A DNA stretch of 64,000 bases from Pseudomonadota bacterium (GCA_018818835.1 JAHIRD010000106.1:18048-82047); one strand, 5' to 3'; positions 9,737 to 19,673 are shown, counted from the first letter of the stretch. Made by a program: numbers and translations. The notes: generated by a model from the letters alone, not told the origin.

Positions 9737-10045
9737 TGTTTCCCCCGCTATAATAAAGAATACTTATATAATCTGCTTGTTAAAAATATTTCAGATCAAC
9801 TGGTCAGAATGTATAACTCTTTAATTTTTAATAATTTATATGTTTTTTTGAGTGAGGTAATTCTTATTTAAAGTCGTAACAATGACACAGAGGGTTTTAA
9901 AAATCAATTTTATTTTGGAAAAATAGTGCAACCAGAATTTTAGTGATTACAATTTTTCAGGTGTTGATTTTCTGGTAGATATTTGAGATGTAACAGATTC
10001 TGGTAGGCTATCACCAAAACACCTCAACCAAAGAATTTAAAAAAG
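9737..10045. other. AT-rich intergenic region between divergent genes
   Basis: 309 bases with no credible gene. It separates the minus-strand methyltransferase from the plus-strand GT4 gene and must hold both promoters. An imperfect pair AGGTGTT/AACACCT lies at its right end. No ops/JUMPstart element is recognisable. Confidence 0.5.
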
Positions 10046-11230
10046 ATGAATATTGGAATTGTCGTACGAACACTGAAAATCGGTGGAATGGAAAGGGTTG
10101 CGGCTAACCTTACGGATGCATTTATGGATGAAGGTCATACCGTTACCCTGATGTATTTAAAAGACAGACCTGTGAAAATAAGGCCTGAAAGAAGCGATGC
10201 CGATATACGGCTCCTGAATTTGGACAGGACTCTGGCTTTTACTGGCATAGGGATATTATGGATAGTCATATCACGCATTCTTAATATGGTTTTCAGAAAA
10301 AGCCTTTTTGTCTGGCAAGGGTTTGCCCAGTCATTCGTTTTTAAAAGGAAAATAAAAAAAATTGAAAGTGAAAAAGGCCGGTTTGATTTAATGATTTTTA
10401 GAGGCCAGGGCACATTTGAGCTTATCTGGGCCAATAAAGATCCGAGGATTATTCAGGTTTGCGAAAGCATTTTTCCACGTAAACATAAAGGCCGGTTTGA
10501 CTCATGGTATGCGGGGCTTCTTTATAATGGCAAGAAGGTTGTGTGCGTTTCAGAAGGGGTTAAGGAAAGTTTCGGGGAATATGCTAAAGACCACGGGATA
10601 ATACCTGAATCCGTAACCATGATAACCAATCCGATCAACATCGAGAAAATTAAATCCCGCTTGGGAGAATCGATTGCCTCGATTCCCCAAAAAACCTACA
10701 TACTCGGCCTTGGCCGATTCGTGCCCCATAAAAACTTTTCCCGGTTGATCCGGGCATATAAAGTCCTTGTCGATGACTATGACTTTCAACATCCGCTGGT
10801 GATTATCGGTGACGGAAGAGAACGTGATAAGCTGACTAAACTGACAAAAAGCCTGGGTTTGGAAAAAAGAGTTTCTTTTCCGGGGTCAACGGATAATCCT
10901 TATGCATGGATGGCCAAGGCTGAGCTTTTTATTTTGAGTTCTGATCTTGAAGGACTTGGAATGGTCATTCTTGAAGCGTTCGCTTCAGGAACGAATGTCG
11001 TCGCTACCCATTGCCCCGGTGGTGTGAGTGATATCATGGGCTCAGGTTGTCTGGCCGCCCAGCTGTCCGATATGACACCCGAAAGCCTCGCACAGGTTAT
11101 TTCCCTTACACTGAAACAGCCTTTTCCAGAAGAAGAGATTCATGCTGTATTGGAAAAATTCAGGCCAAAAGCGATTACGGACATGTATCTGTCTTTTGGG
11201 ATCAGTGGCACAATGCCTTGTACAGTTTGA
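10046..11230 (+). CDS. GT4 family glycosyltransferase
   Basis: 394-residue GT-B glycosyltransferase. N-terminal donor-side motif VVRTLKIGGMERVAANLTDA is the GG-ER signature of GT4 enzymes such as those related to WaaG. The C-terminal domain carries LGLGRFVPHKNFSRLIRAY and LFILSSDLEGLGMVILEAFA, the E-x7-E motif with glutamates in EGLGMVILEA. Predicted to add a hexose to the core or O-unit. Shine-Dalgarno weak. First of a plus-strand run of four closely spaced genes reaching lpxL. Confidence 0.88.
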   Translation: MNIGIVVRTLKIGGMERVAANLTDAFMDEGHTVTLMYLKDRPVKIRPERSDADIRLLNLDRTLAFTGIGILWIVISRILNMVFRKSLFVWQGFAQSFVFKRKIKKIESEKGRFDLMIFRGQGTFELIWANKDPRIIQVCESIFPRKHKGRFDSWYAGLLYNGKKVVCVSEGVKESFGEYAKDHGIIPESVTMITNPINIEKIKSRLGESIASIPQKTYILGLGRFVPHKNFSRLIRAYKVLVDDYDFQHPLVIIGDGRERDKLTKLTKSLGLEKRVSFPGSTDNPYAWMAKAELFILSSDLEGLGMVILEAFASGTNVVATHCPGGVSDIMGSGCLAAQLSDMTPESLAQVISLTLKQPFPEEEIHAVLEKFRPKAITDMYLSFGISGTMPCTV

Positions 11231-11277
11231 GAAACGGCTTGTACTTATCAAGATTAACATTAAAAAGATAAGGTGAA

Positions 11278-12267
11278 TTGTTGAACCAATTGCATTTAGC
11301 GGTAATCTTACCTCATACGTTGTTATTTGGTGGAGTAAAACGATTTCTAGAATTAGGGAATTGCTTTATACGTTTGGGGCATACATTTACTGTATTTACA
11401 CCAAACGGAGATAAACCGGACTGGTTTAGATATGATGGGACTATCGACACCTTTTCCAATATTAATAATTACAAATTAGATGCACTTTTTATAACAGAAA
11501 TAAAATTTTTAAATTACCTGGTAAAATCTAATAGTAAATTAAAAATTTTTTATCATGTCTTAAAAAGCGAAAAGCTGCATGATGTTTTACAACACAAAGA
11601 GATTAAAATATTTGTAAATTCAACCAATTTATACGAATATAATCTTAAAAAATATAAGATTGATTCTTTTAAGGCAATTGGCGGAATAAACAGTGCGTTG
11701 CTTCAACAACCCGTTGTTCCGAAACAGGATCAAAAAATTGTAATATTAACATATGGCCGGTTATCACGTAAACGCAAAGGAACGCGCTTTGTCATTAAAG
11801 CATGCGAAAAAATATACAAACGGAATAAAAACATAAAATTAATCTTATTTGATACACCTGTTGACAAAAAATCAGAAAATCTTATTAAAAACTTTTCTTG
11901 TAAATTACCATTTGAATTTATAGTCAACCATCCTGTAGATAAAAATCATGAATTATTTAGAAAGGCGGATATATTTGTTTCAGCCGAAAAAAATGCAGGT
12001 TGGGCAAATACGTGTGCCGAAGCCATGCTATACGGTCTGTCGGTTATTGCAACAGAATCAGGATCTCGGGATATCTTATTTAACCAAAAGACAGGACTTG
12101 TTGTCTGGCGAAATAGCTATTCAATAAAAAAAGCTATAAATACGTTAATAAAAAATCCCGAACTGCGTTTAAAAATCGCAACAGATGCAAACAGGCATAT
12201 TGTAGAATATTCCTGGGAGAATCTGGCTGATAAGATACTGACGTATTTAAGGGATCACAATATCTAA
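11278..12267 (+). CDS. AT-rich GT4 glycosyltransferase
   Basis: 329-residue GT4-type enzyme. ILPHTLLFGGVKRFLELGN at the N-terminus is the donor-fold glycine loop; ILTYGRLSRKRKGTRFVIKA and FVSAEKNAGWANTCAEAML are the C-terminal UDP-sugar region with the E-x7-E-like motif. Starts with tandem TTG codons at 11278/11281 behind AAGGTG, with no ATG in reach. Base and codon use is much more A+T rich than either neighbour (many AAA, AAT, ATA, TTA codons), a sign of recent transfer. Acceptor and donor unknown. Confidence 0.82.
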   Translation: MLNQLHLAVILPHTLLFGGVKRFLELGNCFIRLGHTFTVFTPNGDKPDWFRYDGTIDTFSNINNYKLDALFITEIKFLNYLVKSNSKLKIFYHVLKSEKLHDVLQHKEIKIFVNSTNLYEYNLKKYKIDSFKAIGGINSALLQQPVVPKQDQKIVILTYGRLSRKRKGTRFVIKACEKIYKRNKNIKLILFDTPVDKKSENLIKNFSCKLPFEFIVNHPVDKNHELFRKADIFVSAEKNAGWANTCAEAMLYGLSVIATESGSRDILFNQKTGLVVWRNSYSIKKAINTLIKNPELRLKIATDANRHIVEYSWENLADKILTYLRDHNI

Positions 12268-12273
12268 TAAAGA

Positions 12274-14154
12274 ATGGAACAAACAATGATAGATGCAGAA
12301 TTGACGGAACGGAAACGGCTGATGCGGTGGTCAGGCTGGTTTTGCCTTATTAATTTTTTGATTATTACTGGAATGCTTGCACGATTTTTGAAGTATGCCA
12401 ATGAAACCGAAGGACTGCTTCAGAGTTTTTACCTTGTTTCCGCACTTTCCGGTCATGCCTGCAGTCTGGTAATGGTCGTCTTCCTGGCGGTTCTGCTCCT
12501 ACCGGTTCTGCTCCTGCCTCGCCAGTTTCTGGTCAAACCGCTTGGGATTGTCGCTGCCACAATCGGAATCGTGATTCTTCAAATCGATTTTGCCGTATAT
12601 TGCCAGTACCGGTTTCATATCAACGGAATGGTGATTGATCTTCTGGTGAACGGCGGAAGTGATATTTTTGAGTTCTCACGGTCGACCTGGATTGTCGGGC
12701 TTCTGACAATTGCAGGGGTGGTGGTGGTCGAAGTGCTGATATCAAAGGCTGCATGGGCACTCGCTGTCAGAACGTTCCGGGTAAAGATAAAAGGAATTCT
12801 TGCGGTTCTGGGCTTTCTTATGATTCTCTCATCTAACCTGATTCATGCCTTTGCCGATGCAACATATTTCCGGCCGATCACGGCGATGACGAGGCACCTG
12901 CCTCTCTACCATCCGGTGACGGCCAAAACGTTTTTGGAATCCCATGGATTCGTCGATTTGAACGAAAACTGGAAACTGAACCGGCTTGCCTCGGAAAAAA
13001 ATGTCAGCAATACCATCAACTATCCCCTGACACCGCTCACTTTCAAAGACGTGAAGCCACTCATGAATATCGTTTTTATTGTGGTCGATTCGTGGCGGTA
13101 TGACGCACTGAATGAAACGGTAACGCCACATGTCTTTAAGTTTCTGAACGATGAAAATGCCATGACGTTCGACAACCATATAAGTGGCGGAAACGCGACC
13201 CGATCAGGGATTTTTTCACTTTTTTACGGGATGTTCGGTACCTTCTGGACCTGTATGGAAACGGAGCAGATCGGTTCCGTTTTTATTGATACTCTGATAG
13301 ACAAAGAATATCAGATGGGGGTTTTTGCAAGTGCCCGGCTTACTGAACCGGCATTCAACCAGACGGTGTTCCGGTCTATGCCGGACCTGAGGCTCTTTTC
13401 AGACGGGGACAACGCATGGGAGAGGGATCTGGATATGGTCTCCGATTGGGAAGAATGGCTCACAAACCGCTCTGAAAAGAAACCGTTTTTTACCGTTCTT
13501 TTTTTTGATGCAGCCCATTCGATTACATTCCCTCCGGATTATAAGCAGAGGTTTGAACCCATGGTCAAAAGCGTGGATTACCACAAACTCAAAAATGACT
13601 ATGACCCGGTGCCTCTGGTCAACCGCTATAAGACCTCGCTTCATTTCATCGATTCCCAGATTGGCAACGTGCTGGAACGCCTGAAGGCGGAAGATTGTCT
13701 GAAAGATACTGTGATTCTGCTTACCAGTGACCACGGCCAGGAATTCAATGACAATAAGAACAACTACTGGGGCCATTCCTCCAATTATACAAAATATCAG
13801 CTCCAGGTGCCGCTGGTTATTCACTGGCCCGGCAGGATGGGGAAAAATTATGCCCATCTTACCAGCCATATTGATGTTGTCCCGACGATGATGAGGGAGG
13901 TGCTGGGGTGTACAAATCCAGCATCGGATTTCAGCAACGGAAAGAGCCTTTTTGACACATCCGAAAGGAGATGGCTCTGTTCAGGCGGGGGGCTGTCGGA
14001 CCATGCAATCATCGAAAAGGAACGGATCACAGCACTTTTCAATACCGGAGGGTATGAAATCTATACTCCGGAATATAATGTAATGAAAGGGGCAAAGCTG
14101 AATCCGGAAATCGTCAAAGAGACGATCTCCGAAACAAGCCGCTTCAATAAATAA
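12274..14154 (+). CDS. YejM/LapC (PbgA)-like inner-membrane protein with sulfatase-fold domain
   Basis: 626 residues: five predicted membrane helices in the first ~200 residues (DUF3413-like part), then a periplasmic alkaline-phosphatase/sulfatase-fold domain from ~residue 265. The second part has IVFIVVDSWRYDALN (metal-site Asp region), NATRSGIFSLFYGMFGTFW, LLTSDHGQEFND and LTSHIDVVPTMM. The N-TRxGIFxLFYG run is diagnostic for YejM. In E. coli YejM/LapC controls LpxC turnover through LapB. The start could be ATG 12274 or 12286 (GGAAC precedes the latter). Only 6 bases after the upstream GT4 gene. A plain phosphoethanolamine transferase or LTA synthase is less likely. Confidence 0.82.
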   Translation: MEQTMIDAELTERKRLMRWSGWFCLINFLIITGMLARFLKYANETEGLLQSFYLVSALSGHACSLVMVVFLAVLLLPVLLLPRQFLVKPLGIVAATIGIVILQIDFAVYCQYRFHINGMVIDLLVNGGSDIFEFSRSTWIVGLLTIAGVVVVEVLISKAAWALAVRTFRVKIKGILAVLGFLMILSSNLIHAFADATYFRPITAMTRHLPLYHPVTAKTFLESHGFVDLNENWKLNRLASEKNVSNTINYPLTPLTFKDVKPLMNIVFIVVDSWRYDALNETVTPHVFKFLNDENAMTFDNHISGGNATRSGIFSLFYGMFGTFWTCMETEQIGSVFIDTLIDKEYQMGVFASARLTEPAFNQTVFRSMPDLRLFSDGDNAWERDLDMVSDWEEWLTNRSEKKPFFTVLFFDAAHSITFPPDYKQRFEPMVKSVDYHKLKNDYDPVPLVNRYKTSLHFIDSQIGNVLERLKAEDCLKDTVILLTSDHGQEFNDNKNNYWGHSSNYTKYQLQVPLVIHWPGRMGKNYAHLTSHIDVVPTMMREVLGCTNPASDFSNGKSLFDTSERRWLCSGGGLSDHAIIEKERITALFNTGGYEIYTPEYNVMKGAKLNPEIVKETISETSRFNK

Positions 14155-14236
14155 TGAATGTCAATGATCAATACAGTGATATTAACCCATGTGACAGAGT
14201 ATCGTGGGCTTGTATTCGCTCAAGAAAGGCTCCTAA

Positions 14237-15106
14237 ATGATGTATTCCATGCAGGTTTTTTTTCTCCAATTCATCTTGTTTGTTTTTCAGCGCATCCCTG
14301 AACAAATGGCCATGACGATTGGAAAAAGCATGGGGTTGTTCTGGTTTTATGTTGTTCGCTACCGAAGAAACCTGGTGTTTCTCAATCTGGAACTTGCCTA
14401 CGGGCATGAAAAGACCAAACGCGAACGTTACCGAATTGCCAAGGATAATTTCATTCATTACGGGCTGAATCTGGTGGAGTTTTTGCGGTTGCCGTCCTTT
14501 ACGGACCAGGATTTTAAACGAACCATAAATATTCGCGATACCCGATCGATAGACAGGGCGCTTAAAAAAGGAAAAGGCGTGATCCTTATTCTGGGCCATT
14601 ACGGGAATTGGGATATGGCCGCCATTGCCCAGGCCAGGGCCGGTTTCGACTGTCACATCATCACGAAAAAGGCGCAGCAACAGTCCGTTGATGCTTTTTG
14701 GCAGGGGATACGAAAGGAGATGGGGGTTCATTTTTTACCCAATGAAGGTTCTGCTTTCAAGATATTGAGACTCCTTAAAAAAAATAAAATCGTTGTCATG
14801 ATCTTTGATCAACGCATGAGAGGCAAAAATGGGATTCGGGTGAATTTTTTCAACCGCCCGGCCAAAACCATGAAGGCCGTATCCCTCATCGCCATGAAAA
14901 TGGACTCCCCTGTCATCCCTGTGTTCATCTGGCGTGAGGGGGGGATTCATATTTATGAAACCGGTCCGGAAATTCCGTTGCTCCATGGGAGTACGGAGGA
15001 GGACACCATGCGTCTTTCAAGCCAAAGGTACAATGACGTTTTGGAGGCATTCATTCGAAAGCATCCCGAACAATGGTTATGGATCCATGACCGGTGGAAA
15101 CTGTAA
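14237..15106 (+). CDS. lpxL: Lipid A biosynthesis acyltransferase (LpxL/HtrB family)
   Basis: 289-residue membrane-anchored acyltransferase that transfers a secondary acyl chain to Kdo2-lipid IVA. One N-terminal hydrophobic anchor (~7-18 plus 30-40). The catalytic HX4D motif is GHYGNWD (His121, Asp126), followed by KGKGVILILG upstream and the conserved GIRVNFFNRPAKTMKA and PVIPVFIWRE blocks. The C-terminus WLWIHDRWK is the family signature (WxWxHRRWK). Start ATG at 14237 behind AAAGGCTCC. The enzyme could be the LpxM or LpxP variant. Confidence 0.9.
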   Translation: MMYSMQVFFLQFILFVFQRIPEQMAMTIGKSMGLFWFYVVRYRRNLVFLNLELAYGHEKTKRERYRIAKDNFIHYGLNLVEFLRLPSFTDQDFKRTINIRDTRSIDRALKKGKGVILILGHYGNWDMAAIAQARAGFDCHIITKKAQQQSVDAFWQGIRKEMGVHFLPNEGSAFKILRLLKKNKIVVMIFDQRMRGKNGIRVNFFNRPAKTMKAVSLIAMKMDSPVIPVFIWREGGIHIYETGPEIPLLHGSTEEDTMRLSSQRYNDVLEAFIRKHPEQWLWIHDRWKL

Positions 15107-15250
15107 ACACCCCGGGCCGTCAAATTGAACCAAAAGCTTGCTAAGTATTGCCTCTATCATGTGATAGATTCTGTGATGTTGCCGTACTTTTTATGAAATA
15201 TCCGGGTTAACCGGTTTGATATCCTAAACGAAACAGATGGATTTGGAAAA

Positions 15251-16057
15251 ATGATACAGGCGGATTTGAAAATTTCACTTATTATAAGTGTTTATAAAAA
15301 TATCGATTTTCTTGACATCGTTCTTCGGTCGGCTGAAAGACAGAGTTATAAAGATTTTGAAGTCATTATTGCAGAGGATAATGACGGGCGAGAAATGGCA
15401 GATTTTTTAGCGTTGGTACAGAACAGGTACTCATTTGATATCATGCATGTTTTTCATGAAGATGCCGGGTTTCGAAAAACCAGAATACTTAATAAGGCTG
15501 TAAACGTGTCCACAGGAGATTTCCTGGTTATTATCGACGGTGACTGCATTTTGCACCGGGCCTTTCTCAAAGAATATGCTCGGCAGGCTCAAGATAATAC
15601 CTGCCTGTTCGGACGCCGGATGATGCTGTCAAAAAAACTATCCGACACGCTGCTTAACACCAGAGATCTTAATAGACTTCACCTCTGGAATATACTCTTT
15701 TCAGGGAACCGGAAAATTGAGGAGGGTATCTATCTTCCGTTTTTGCGTTCATTTAGAAAAAAAGGACTGAAAGGGTGTAATCTTGGACTGCCAAAAGAAC
15801 TTCTTGAGAAAATCAACGGATATGATGAGGATTATGAAAAGCCTTGGGGCGGAGAGGATTCTGATCTTGAACGGAGGCTTCGATTGGCAGGTGCACGGTT
15901 TAAATGTACAAAGTTTCTTACCATTCAATACCATTTGTATCACCCGATTTTGCCCCGGGAGGTGACTCCTGATGGTTTGGATTTTATTGATGAGAAAAAG
16001 ACATCAACAGAGTGGTTTTGCAGAAATGGTCTTCAGAAAAACAGCAATTCTAAGTAA
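15251..16057 (+). CDS. GT2 glycosyltransferase with galactosyltransferase-type C-terminus
   Basis: 268-residue GT-A enzyme. N-terminal ISLIISVYKNIDFLDIVLRS and a DxD-like IDGDCI (~residues 94-99). The C-terminal half KGCNLGLPKELLEKINGYDE followed by WGGEDSDLERRLRLAG is the Glyco_transf_7C signature seen in chondroitin-polymerase-like and capsular GT2 enzymes. Weak Shine-Dalgarno. Last plus-strand gene of the accessory LPS block, immediately before the kdsB remnant. Confidence 0.85.
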   Translation: MIQADLKISLIISVYKNIDFLDIVLRSAERQSYKDFEVIIAEDNDGREMADFLALVQNRYSFDIMHVFHEDAGFRKTRILNKAVNVSTGDFLVIIDGDCILHRAFLKEYARQAQDNTCLFGRRMMLSKKLSDTLLNTRDLNRLHLWNILFSGNRKIEEGIYLPFLRSFRKKGLKGCNLGLPKELLEKINGYDEDYEKPWGGEDSDLERRLRLAGARFKCTKFLTIQYHLYHPILPREVTPDGLDFIDEKKTSTEWFCRNGLQKNSNSK

Positions 16058-16075
16058 AAATAACCTTTGTGTAAT

Positions 16076-16252
16076 TCAATTTTTTCGTTCGGATTTACGC
16101 CCCAAAGGGATCACCCTTTCAATATCCTCCGACCGGTCCACGCCTTGGGCCCGGGGCGGATGATGACGGCCCGGATGGGGATGCCGTTTTCAAGCAGAAT
16201 CAACTGTTCCAACTTTTCGATGTTTTCCAATTGTCCTCGGACCGCTTGCACT
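16076..16252 (-). pseudogene. kdsB 3' remnant with frameshift
   Basis: Minus-strand translation gives [20 protein letters not shown], matching the intact KdsB C-terminal segment [21 protein letters not shown] one-base frameshift then switches frame; the second frame reads AQGVDRSEDIERV, matching [13 protein letters not shown] in the intact protein, and stops at 16076-16078. The first ~190 codons are absent. By eye the nucleotide match to 17436-17610 is moderate, so it is a diverged allele and not a fresh duplicate. Orientation is the same as the intact kdsB. Confidence 0.85.
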
Positions 16253-16318
16253 TACAGGTAAAAAGGTGCTAAAAAAAGTCGATTTTATTTATAATTTTCT
16301 AAATGGATAAAAAAAGTG

Positions 16319-17434
16319 ATGATGGAAAACAAGAATATCAAGGTTCTTCACATTGATTCTGAAAAAAGTTGGAGGGGTGGTCAGCAGCAGGCCGCCTATC
16401 TCCTGGAACGGATGCACGCCCTGGGATCAAAGACAGCCATGGTCTGCAAGCCGGGATCAGCCATGGAAACATACTGCCAGGGAAAAGGCTTGCCTGTCTA
16501 TGGGATTCCCATGCACGGGGAACTTGATATCACAGCGGGTTACAAAATTGCGTCTTTATGCCGGAAGCAAGGCTTTCATATTCTGCATCTCCATTCGGCC
16601 CATGCCCTTGCCACAGGATTGTGGGCCAGTTTATTTTATAAAAAACTTCGTCTGATTGCTGTAAGACGCGTTTCCGTTCCCATCAAGAAAAATTGGTTCA
16701 GTCGGTTTAAATACTTAACCCCAAGACTGAATCGCATTGTTTGCATCTCCAATGCCATCAAGGCCATCCTGATGAATGATGGATTGCATGGGGAAAAACT
16801 CACCGTCATTCACAGCGGGGTCCATCTTGATAAATTTAAAGGAGCTCTGGACGGGAAACTTGTGAAACAAACATTGGGAATCCCTGATGATCATCTTGTG
16901 GTGGGTACAATAGCTGCCTTCACCAGGGAAAAAGGCTATCCCACCTTGTTAAAGGCTGCTGAAGAGATTGTCAGAAAACATGAACGAGTCACCTTTTGTG
17001 CTGTGGGTAGTGGGGCTGAAGAAGAGGCCATACACACCATGGCCAAGGATCTGAGATTAGGTGACCGTATGATATTTACAGGTTTTAGAAAAGATGTGGG
17101 GTCACTTCTTAATATGTTTGATCTCTTTGTCCTTCCGTCGTATCAGGAGGGCTTGGGCTCATCCATTCTGGATGCCCAGGCTCTGGGTTTGCCCGTGGTC
17201 GCCTGTCGAACCGGGGGTGTTCCGGAAATCGTTCACCATGGGGTCAATGGTCTTCTGGTGCCGCCCAGAGATTCCAAGGCCCTGGTGCTTGCCTTGGAGG
17301 ACCTTGTCTGCAATTCCGAAAAACGGAAACAATTCGGATTGAAAGCCATGGAAACCGTGCAGGCCTTTTCCATTGACAGAACAGTCGAAAATAATATGGC
17401 CCTGTACAGACAACTGGGTGATGGAACGCCCTGA
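16319..17434 (+). CDS. GT4 family glycosyltransferase (LPS core)
   Basis: 371-residue GT-B enzyme with all family landmarks: VLHIDSEKSWRGGQQQAAYL at the N-terminus (the GG-QQ loop), CISNAIKAIL mid-protein, VGTIAAFTREKGYPTLLKAA, and DLFVLPSYQEGLGSSILDAQ followed by GGVPEIVHHGVNGLLVPPRD. Probably adds a hexose to the inner core. Candidate starts are GTG 16316, ATG 16319 and ATG 16322. Its 3' end is 1 base from the 3' end of kdsB, convergent; the same junction appears broken apart at 6830 and 16076. Confidence 0.9.
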   Translation: MMENKNIKVLHIDSEKSWRGGQQQAAYLLERMHALGSKTAMVCKPGSAMETYCQGKGLPVYGIPMHGELDITAGYKIASLCRKQGFHILHLHSAHALATGLWASLFYKKLRLIAVRRVSVPIKKNWFSRFKYLTPRLNRIVCISNAIKAILMNDGLHGEKLTVIHSGVHLDKFKGALDGKLVKQTLGIPDDHLVVGTIAAFTREKGYPTLLKAAEEIVRKHERVTFCAVGSGAEEEAIHTMAKDLRLGDRMIFTGFRKDVGSLLNMFDLFVLPSYQEGLGSSILDAQALGLPVVACRTGGVPEIVHHGVNGLLVPPRDSKALVLALEDLVCNSEKRKQFGLKAMETVQAFSIDRTVENNMALYRQLGDGTP

Positions 17435-17435
17435 T

Positions 17436-18182
17436 TTAGTCTGTTTTTTTTGTAAGCAGGGCTCTGACCAATTCGAGGTCCTCGGGCCGGTCCACACCCT
17501 GGGTGCGATGACGTGTGATGACCATGCGGATGGGAATGTTGTTTTCCAAGAGCCTTAATTGTTCCAGTTTTTCTATGTTTTCAAGGTGGCTTTTGCCTAA
17601 GCGCACAAAGTGTTCCAGGCTGGCCATTCTAAAGGCGTAAAGCCCGATGTGCCCGTAATATTCAGGATCCTGGCCATCCCGGTCAAAGGGAATGGGCGAT
17701 CTGGAAAAATAGAGGGCATCGTTTGTCTTTGAAAAAACCACTTTAACCTGGTCCGGGTTTTTGGCTTCTTTTGCAGTGATCATGACTGCCGGGCTGGTCA
17801 CCTGGATCAAGGGATTGGAAAACGGTGCCAGAAGCTCCTGGAGAATGGCTGGATTAAGGGCAGGCTCATCACCCTGGATATTGACCACAACGGCCGTGTC
17901 CGGGACGTTTAACTGCCTGGCAGCTTCAAGGACTCTGTCTGTACCACTGGGATGATCCGTCCGGGTCATGATGACAGGAAGGTGAAGATCAAGGGCCGCC
18001 GATTGGATGCGGGAATCATCGGTTGCAAGGGCAATGGATTTAAAACAACCGGACTCAAGGGCCCGCTGGTAAACGTGCCAGAACATGGGCTTCCCCAGAA
18101 TATCCGTTAAGGGTTTTCCCGGAAAACGAGTGGACGCATAACGGGCAGGGATAATGCCGTAACAGTGAACAGGCAGAGTCAT
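17436..18182 (-). CDS. kdsB: 3-deoxy-manno-octulosonate cytidylyltransferase
   Basis: Cytoplasmic CMP-Kdo synthetase: CTP + Kdo to CMP-Kdo + PPi, supplying WaaA. 248 residues from the ATG at 18182, the length of E. coli KdsB. The start is chosen because AAGGA lies ~9 bases upstream; the longer frame from 18206 has no Shine-Dalgarno. Motifs: [19 protein letters not shown] (nucleotide-binding), [20 protein letters not shown], and [11 protein letters not shown] with the metal-binding Asp. The C-terminus [15 protein letters not shown] is typical. 20 bases after waaA on the same strand, presumably one operon. Confidence 0.96.
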   Translation of the reverse strand: MTLPVHCYGIIPARYASTRFPGKPLTDILGKPMFWHVYQRALESGCFKSIALATDDSRIQSAALDLHLPVIMTRTDHPSGTDRVLEAARQLNVPDTAVVVNIQGDEPALNPAILQELLAPFSNPLIQVTSPAVMITAKEAKNPDQVKVVFSKTNDALYFSRSPIPFDRDGQDPEYYGHIGLYAFRMASLEHFVRLGKSHLENIEKLEQLRLLENNIPIRMVITRHRTQGVDRPEDLELVRALLTKKTD

Positions 18183-18202
18183 ATCAGAGAATCCTTCGTG
18201 TG

Positions 18203-19486
18203 TCATGGTGTTTGATTGAAAAGGGCCCGGATCCGTTCACAGACCATTTGGGTCCCGCCCTTCTTTTTTTCAAGGTAATCGATTGCCCGTTGCCGGACAA
18301 GGTCTTTGGGCACAGGCGAGGAAACCTGGACAAGAAGTCTGCTTGCCACGTTTTCCCAGGTTTTTTCAATCAACAGAAGCCCTTTTTGGATAATTTCTTC
18401 ACCCACCCATGAAAAGTTGCTCCAGTGGGGACCGGTAACAGGGATCACTCCTGATTGAAGAACCTCCAGAAAATTCTGTCCCCCCAGGGGCGCCAGACTT
18501 CCACCCACAAATGCGGCCGTGGCAAGGGCGTAGGCATAAGACAGCTCGCCAAATTGATCCCATAAAATCACCTTGTTCATCAAAGTGGACTCGGTCAGAC
18601 CTGACCGTGTGGCCCAGGGTATCCCCAGGCTGTCAAGCCGACGAGCCCAGGCCGGAATGCGGTGCATGTGCCTGGGGAAAAGAGCAATCTGAATTGTTGG
18701 GTTTTCCCGGGTGATTTTTTGGACAATCTGTTCAACCAGATACTCTTCCTCCTGTCTGACAGATCCCAGAACGATAATGGGGTTCTGTGGTTTGAACAGA
18801 CCTGCCAGGGGGTTGTCTGACATCGTGTTCGGCAGGTGGGTCAATCGATCGAATTTGATGTTGGGCAAGAAACGGACCCTGCTGTTGGGAAAAAGTTGGG
18901 AAAAGCGACCTGCATCACCATGGGAGATGGCACAAATCTCATCCGGTGCAAGGGCTTTCCACAAAGACGGGAAAAACAGGTATCGTTTTAGGCTTTTTCC
19001 CGTTAGCCTGCCGTTGACAATCAGTATTTTACAACCAATTTTTTTGAGAGAGAAAAGAAGACCTGGCCACATTTCAAGCTCCACCAGAACCATCAATCTG
19101 GGTCGGACGTTTAGCACGGCCTTTTCCATGAGCCCCGGCTTGTCAAAGGGCGCAAAAGATATGCGGATGTGGAGATCGGGATGCTTTGTGATCAGGGTTT
19201 TTCGTCCTTGCTCAAGAATGTCCATGCCCTGGCGGGTATTGGTGGTAAGCCACAGTTTTATCGGCCCCTTGAGTGAAAGAGAATCGAGAATCTCCAGCGT
19301 GAGATATGCTTCTCCGGCCGAGGCCGATTGGATCCAGATATCGGCATTGCCCTTGCCCGTATCTATGAACAGGCGTTGATCAATCCCGTCAGCGATTCGT
19401 TCTTTTTTTTTAAGAAAAGGGATGGCAGCTGCCCAGGCCATATTGTACAGTGAGAATGCGGTTTTAATGGCCTTTGTTGGTTTCAT
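18203..19486 (-). CDS. waaA: 3-deoxy-D-manno-octulosonic-acid (Kdo) transferase
   Basis: Inner-membrane-anchored GT30 enzyme that transfers Kdo from CMP-Kdo to lipid IVA. 427 residues. N-terminal helix then [18 protein letters not shown] (acceptor-side catalytic Glu in the SAGE motif), [29 protein letters not shown], and [19 protein letters not shown], the donor-site loop. AAGGCAGGC lies just before the ATG. Upstream of kdsB in the same orientation. Whether it adds one or two Kdo residues cannot be told, but a kdkA Kdo kinase in the window is typical of mono-Kdo inner cores. Confidence 0.96.
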   Translation of the reverse strand: MKPTKAIKTAFSLYNMAWAAAIPFLKKKERIADGIDQRLFIDTGKGNADIWIQSASAGEAYLTLEILDSLSLKGPIKLWLTTNTRQGMDILEQGRKTLITKHPDLHIRISFAPFDKPGLMEKAVLNVRPRLMVLVELEMWPGLLFSLKKIGCKILIVNGRLTGKSLKRYLFFPSLWKALAPDEICAISHGDAGRFSQLFPNSRVRFLPNIKFDRLTHLPNTMSDNPLAGLFKPQNPIIVLGSVRQEEEYLVEQIVQKITRENPTIQIALFPRHMHRIPAWARRLDSLGIPWATRSGLTESTLMNKVILWDQFGELSYAYALATAAFVGGSLAPLGGQNFLEVLQSGVIPVTGPHWSNFSWVGEEIIQKGLLLIEKTWENVASRLLVQVSSPVPKDLVRQRAIDYLEKKKGGTQMVCERIRALFNQTP

Positions 19487-19673
19487 GCCTGCCTTGTTTA
19501 AGAAAGATTTATTTATTGAAGGACACCCTGGTGGAATCCAATTGCCCCAGGATATTAAAAAATTAAGGAATCCGTGTCAATTGTAAATCTTAAATTGCAT
19601 GCCAGGTCGGACTCTGATATACAAGACCTGTTTTTTTATAAACAAGTATTTAATATTTAAAAGGAAATCAAAT

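Noticed and set aside
16067..16261. A 64-codon plus-strand frame next to the GT2 gene
   Set aside because: It is the antisense of the kdsB remnant; the minus strand gives clear KdsB homology.
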